Below are positions 21,705-22,601 of a stretch of DNA of 22,601 nucleotides, piece by piece. A program made the translations under genes and the position numbers. The DNA is from a virus. Location: positions 1-22,601 of IMG/VR virus record IMGVR_UViG_3300032282_005135; one strand, written 5' to 3'. Below the pieces are notes generated by a model, which worked only from the letters and a program-made list of their open reading frames with translations, was not told the origin of the DNA and did not search any database. How positions within the stretch are numbered: the first letter of the stretch is position 1; every line of letters begins with the position of its first letter.

Positions 21705-22601
21705 ATGGCATTTCAACTAAGTCCTGGCGTAAATATCACAGAAATTGATCTTACTACGATTGTCCCTGCAGTTGCAACTTCCGATGGAGCTATCTCTGGA
21801 TTGTTCCGTTGGGGTCCGGTAGGTGAAAGAATCTTAGTAGATTCAGAAAATATCCTTGTAAATCGTTTTGGTAAGCCATCAAATTATAACGCAGAAACTT
21901 GGTTCACTGCTTCTAATTTCTTGTCTTATACCAATCGTCTTTGGATTTCACGTGCTGCTAATACTTCTGGTGAAACACCTTATGCTATGGAAATTACATA
22001 TGATATTGAACAACAAGCATTTACAGGTATTGAAGACACATCAGATTTCGGTGATGAACATTTTTCTCTAGTTGATGGTTATTATATCACTCAATCTAAT
22101 TCATCATATATGCCTATTGGAAAAGAATATTCTATAACAGTTGGTGAGAATTATTTCACAATCGAGAAATCTTTTCTAGGCAAACACGCCACAGTTACTG
22201 GTATAACAAATGGTGCTGATGCTGTAATTACAATAAATAATTCTGATTTTGCTGATTTACAAAACAATGATCCTGTAGTGTTTTCAACAACAGGAAATTT
22301 ACCAGCTGGTATTGTAGCCGGAACAGTTTATTACGTTAAAAACGTTAACGTTGATTTAAGCGGATATCCATCTTTTAAAATTTCAGAGACATCTGGCGGC
22401 GCAGCACTTGATACATCTTCTGATGGAAATGGAGTTCATACAATAAGAACTAATTTCAAAGCTGATGTTTATTTTGGAAACCCATCAACAACTTATTCAG
22501 CTGTTGCTCTTGCTACCACTGATTCTGTGGTTGCAAACCTTGTTAATCAAATTGTTAAAAATCAAAATGATTACATTCATGTTGCTCCTAATTTTGACAC
22601 T
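21705..22601 (+). CDS. 18: Tail sheath protein, T4 gp18-like, 3' partial
   Basis: The frame is open to the window end (299 residues visible; T4 gp18 is 659). The N-terminus MAFQLSPGVNITEIDLTTIVPAVATSDGAISGLFRWGPVGERI is the conserved sheath start, followed by LVNRFGKPSNYNAETWFTASNFLSYTNRLWISRAAN. The protein polymerises around the tail tube and contracts during infection. Residues about 163-248 look like a separate beta domain (VTGITNGADAVITI...GNLPAGIVAGTVYYVKNV...GGAAL...GVHTI), of a type more often seen in fibre and other surface proteins. It is probably an outward-facing insertion. The gene is first after a late promoter octamer and has a strong ribosome binding site. Confidence 0.93.
   Translation, partial: MAFQLSPGVNITEIDLTTIVPAVATSDGAISGLFRWGPVGERILVDSENILVNRFGKPSNYNAETWFTASNFLSYTNRLWISRAANTSGETPYAMEITYDIEQQAFTGIEDTSDFGDEHFSLVDGYYITQSNSSYMPIGKEYSITVGENYFTIEKSFLGKHATVTGITNGADAVITINNSDFADLQNNDPVVFSTTGNLPAGIVAGTVYYVKNVNVDLSGYPSFKISETSGGAALDTSSDGNGVHTIRTNFKADVYFGNPSTTYSAVALATTDSVVANLVNQIVKNQNDYIHVAPNFDT

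Overview
The window is part of the late structural region of a T4-like myovirus. The last 5.3 kb has the conserved T4 gene order 13-14-15-16-17-18: neck proteins, tail sheath stabiliser, small and large terminase, and the start of the tail sheath. Every gene I can support is on the + strand. Genes are tightly packed, often with stop/start overlaps, and the DNA is visibly AT-rich. T4 late-promoter-like octamers (xATAAATA) precede several gene groups. Fibre proteins of this style, a tail-cluster run of Fe(II)/2-oxoglutarate oxygenases and the low GC all point to a marine T4-like phage of the cyanophage/pelagimyophage type. The host cannot be fixed from this window. I saw no tRNA, CRISPR, IS element or minus-strand gene.

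Positions 1-17.3 kb, just upstream of gene 13, are an expanded and repetitive host-recognition region. It opens with the 3' part of a long fibre gene (to 1702), a small coiled-coil protein (1706), two beta-rich virion proteins (1993, 2666), a glycine-rich tip protein (3170) and a tail-assembly-chaperone-like gene split in two (3896 and 4289). Four fibre genes follow (4543, 10659, 12577, 15478). All four end in the same roughly 125-residue domain finishing in (S/T)xF/Y-type residues, three of them in QFK. Each is followed within 7-15 bases by a gene whose product starts with a related short peptide (MPTIIT-like). The downstream bodies differ completely: a gp38-like polyglycine adhesin (5587), two glycine-rich/beta tips (11427, 16505) and a seven-repeat beta-propeller (13606). 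This looks like a set of interchangeable fibre plus adhesin cassettes, comparable to the gp37-gp38 pair of T2/S16-type phages. One further fibre (9892) lacks the domain. Chaperone-like genes lie at cassette ends (3896/4289, 8733, 12243).

Between the first cassette and the next fibre lies an unusual AT-richer block (6314-9854). It holds three overlapping 2-oxoglutarate/Fe(II) dioxygenase genes, an unrecognised gene, a fused chaperone-like gene, and a six-helix membrane protein with two REGxE motifs, the signature of FTR1/EfeU iron permeases. The block therefore puts an apparent iron permease beside three iron-dependent enzymes, all translationally coupled or closely linked to a tail adhesin gene. 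I regard this block and the fibre/adhesin cassette array as the two most interesting parts of the window.
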